This document shows positions 12,123-12,546 of a DNA stretch of 12,546 bases, in pieces (the first letter of the stretch is position 1; each line of letters begins with the position of its first letter). The notes under the pieces are model-generated. The model did no database searches and was not told where the DNA came from. It worked only from the letters and a program-made list of their open reading frames with translations. Source of the stretch: Chloroflexota bacterium. Lineage in GTDB: Bacteria; Chloroflexota; Limnocylindria; Limnocylindrales; CSP1-4. The DNA lies in the NCBI GenBank assembly GCA_021801545.1, contig JAJYXX010000099.1:1-12546 (forward strand), written 5' to 3'. The position numbers were made by a program, and so were the translations under genes.

Positions 12123-12546
12123 GTGCGCAGACCCGATTACCACCGCCGCGTCGTCGTCACCGGCCTGGGCGTCATCAGCCCCGTCGGGAACGACAGGAAG
12201 ACCGCCTGGTCCAACCTGGTCAACGGCCGAAGCGGGATCGGGGAGATCACCCGCTTCGATGCCTCCCGCTACGAGCATCGGGCCGCCGGCGAAGTGCGCG
12301 GATTCGACCCGGCCCAGTGGCTCGACGCGAAGGCGGCCCGCCGCAGCGAGGCGAGCATGCACTACGGCGTCGCGGCCGCCAAACAGGCCATCGCCGATTC
12401 CGGTTTCGAGATCAGCGACGAGAACCGCACCGAGGTGGGCGTCGTCTTCGGCTCGGGCGCCGGCGGCCAGTCGCTCATGATCGACAACTGGACGGTCCTG
12501 CGCGAGAAGGGCCCCCGCTCGGTGGCCCCGACCTTCATCGCCAACG
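12123..12546 (+). CDS. fabF: 3-oxoacyl-ACP synthase II (FabF), N-terminal part (3' end outside window)
   Basis: FabF condenses malonyl-ACP with a growing acyl-ACP. The open frame starts at GTG 12123, with GAGGAG at 12107-12112 ten bases upstream, and runs off the window after 141 codons of an expected 410-420. RRVVVTGLGVISPVGND, NLVNGRSGIGEITRFDAS, AGEVRGFDPAQWLD, HYGVAAAKQAIADSGFEI and VGVVFGSGAGGQSLM with EKGPRSVAPTFIAN are the characteristic N-terminal blocks. The catalytic Cys and two His lie beyond the window and cannot be checked. It sits directly after fabD; no acpP lies between, unlike the common fabD-fabG-acpP-fabF order. Confidence 0.93.
   Translation, partial: MRRPDYHRRVVVTGLGVISPVGNDRKTAWSNLVNGRSGIGEITRFDASRYEHRAAGEVRGFDPAQWLDAKAARRSEASMHYGVAAAKQAIADSGFEISDENRTEVGVVFGSGAGGQSLMIDNWTVLREKGPRSVAPTFIAN

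Noticed and set aside
1..12546. CRISPR array, rRNA, insertion sequence, integrase
   Set aside because: I found no regularly spaced repeats, ribosomal RNA segments, transposase or tyrosine/serine recombinase motifs on either strand.

Overview
The window is high-GC bacterial DNA. Third codon positions are strongly G/C-biased, GTG starts are frequent, and several junctions use 4-nt ATGA or GTGA overlaps. The gene content (F420/FMN-type LLM oxidoreductase, DUF885 peptidase, DUF6941, and fabD next to fabF) suits a high-GC Terrabacteria lineage such as Chloroflexota or Actinomycetota. I cannot choose between them from sequence alone.

Layout, left to right. (1) 1-552 is the C-terminal end of a DUF885 metallopeptidase. 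(2) 654-3295 holds ilvD (dihydroxy-acid dehydratase, branched-chain amino-acid synthesis) and a luciferase-like oxidoreductase coupled to it by an ATGA overlap. (3) 3300-8508 is a block of accessory character. It holds a short frameshifted ORF, a chain of three small genes joined by GTGA overlaps (two unrecognised proteins, then a DUF6941 protein) behind a structured leader, and a large single-chain restriction-modification-like enzyme (PD-(D/E)xK nuclease, N6-adenine methylase, Type ISP-like specificity region). (4) 8542-10241 holds a small one-helix membrane protein coupled to an M20 metallopeptidase. (5) 10448-11005/11059, on the minus strand, is a MarR-type regulator. It converges on the M20 gene and diverges from fabD. 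(6) 11092-12546 holds fabD and the start of fabF (type II fatty-acid synthesis).

The main structural observation is that the accessory block is bracketed by a 25-bp imperfect direct repeat (22/25 identical). The left copy, 3275-3299, is the 3' end of the oxidoreductase gene (Leu-Arg-Glu-Met-Phe-Ala-stop). The right copy, 8484-8508, is an orphan that still reads Leu-Arg-Glu-Thr-Phe-Ala-stop just before the membrane-protein gene. The simplest reading is that about 5.2 kb inserted at the 3' end of the oxidoreductase gene and split an ancestral run ilvD - oxidoreductase - membrane protein - M20 peptidase. No integrase or transposase is visible in the block, so the mechanism is open.

The best candidate for an undescribed system is the three-gene chain at 3831-4983. 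Its translational coupling implies that the products are made together, and it has its own leader hairpin and sits beside a restriction-modification-like enzyme. Its function is unknown, and a defence or toxin-antitoxin role is only a hypothesis.
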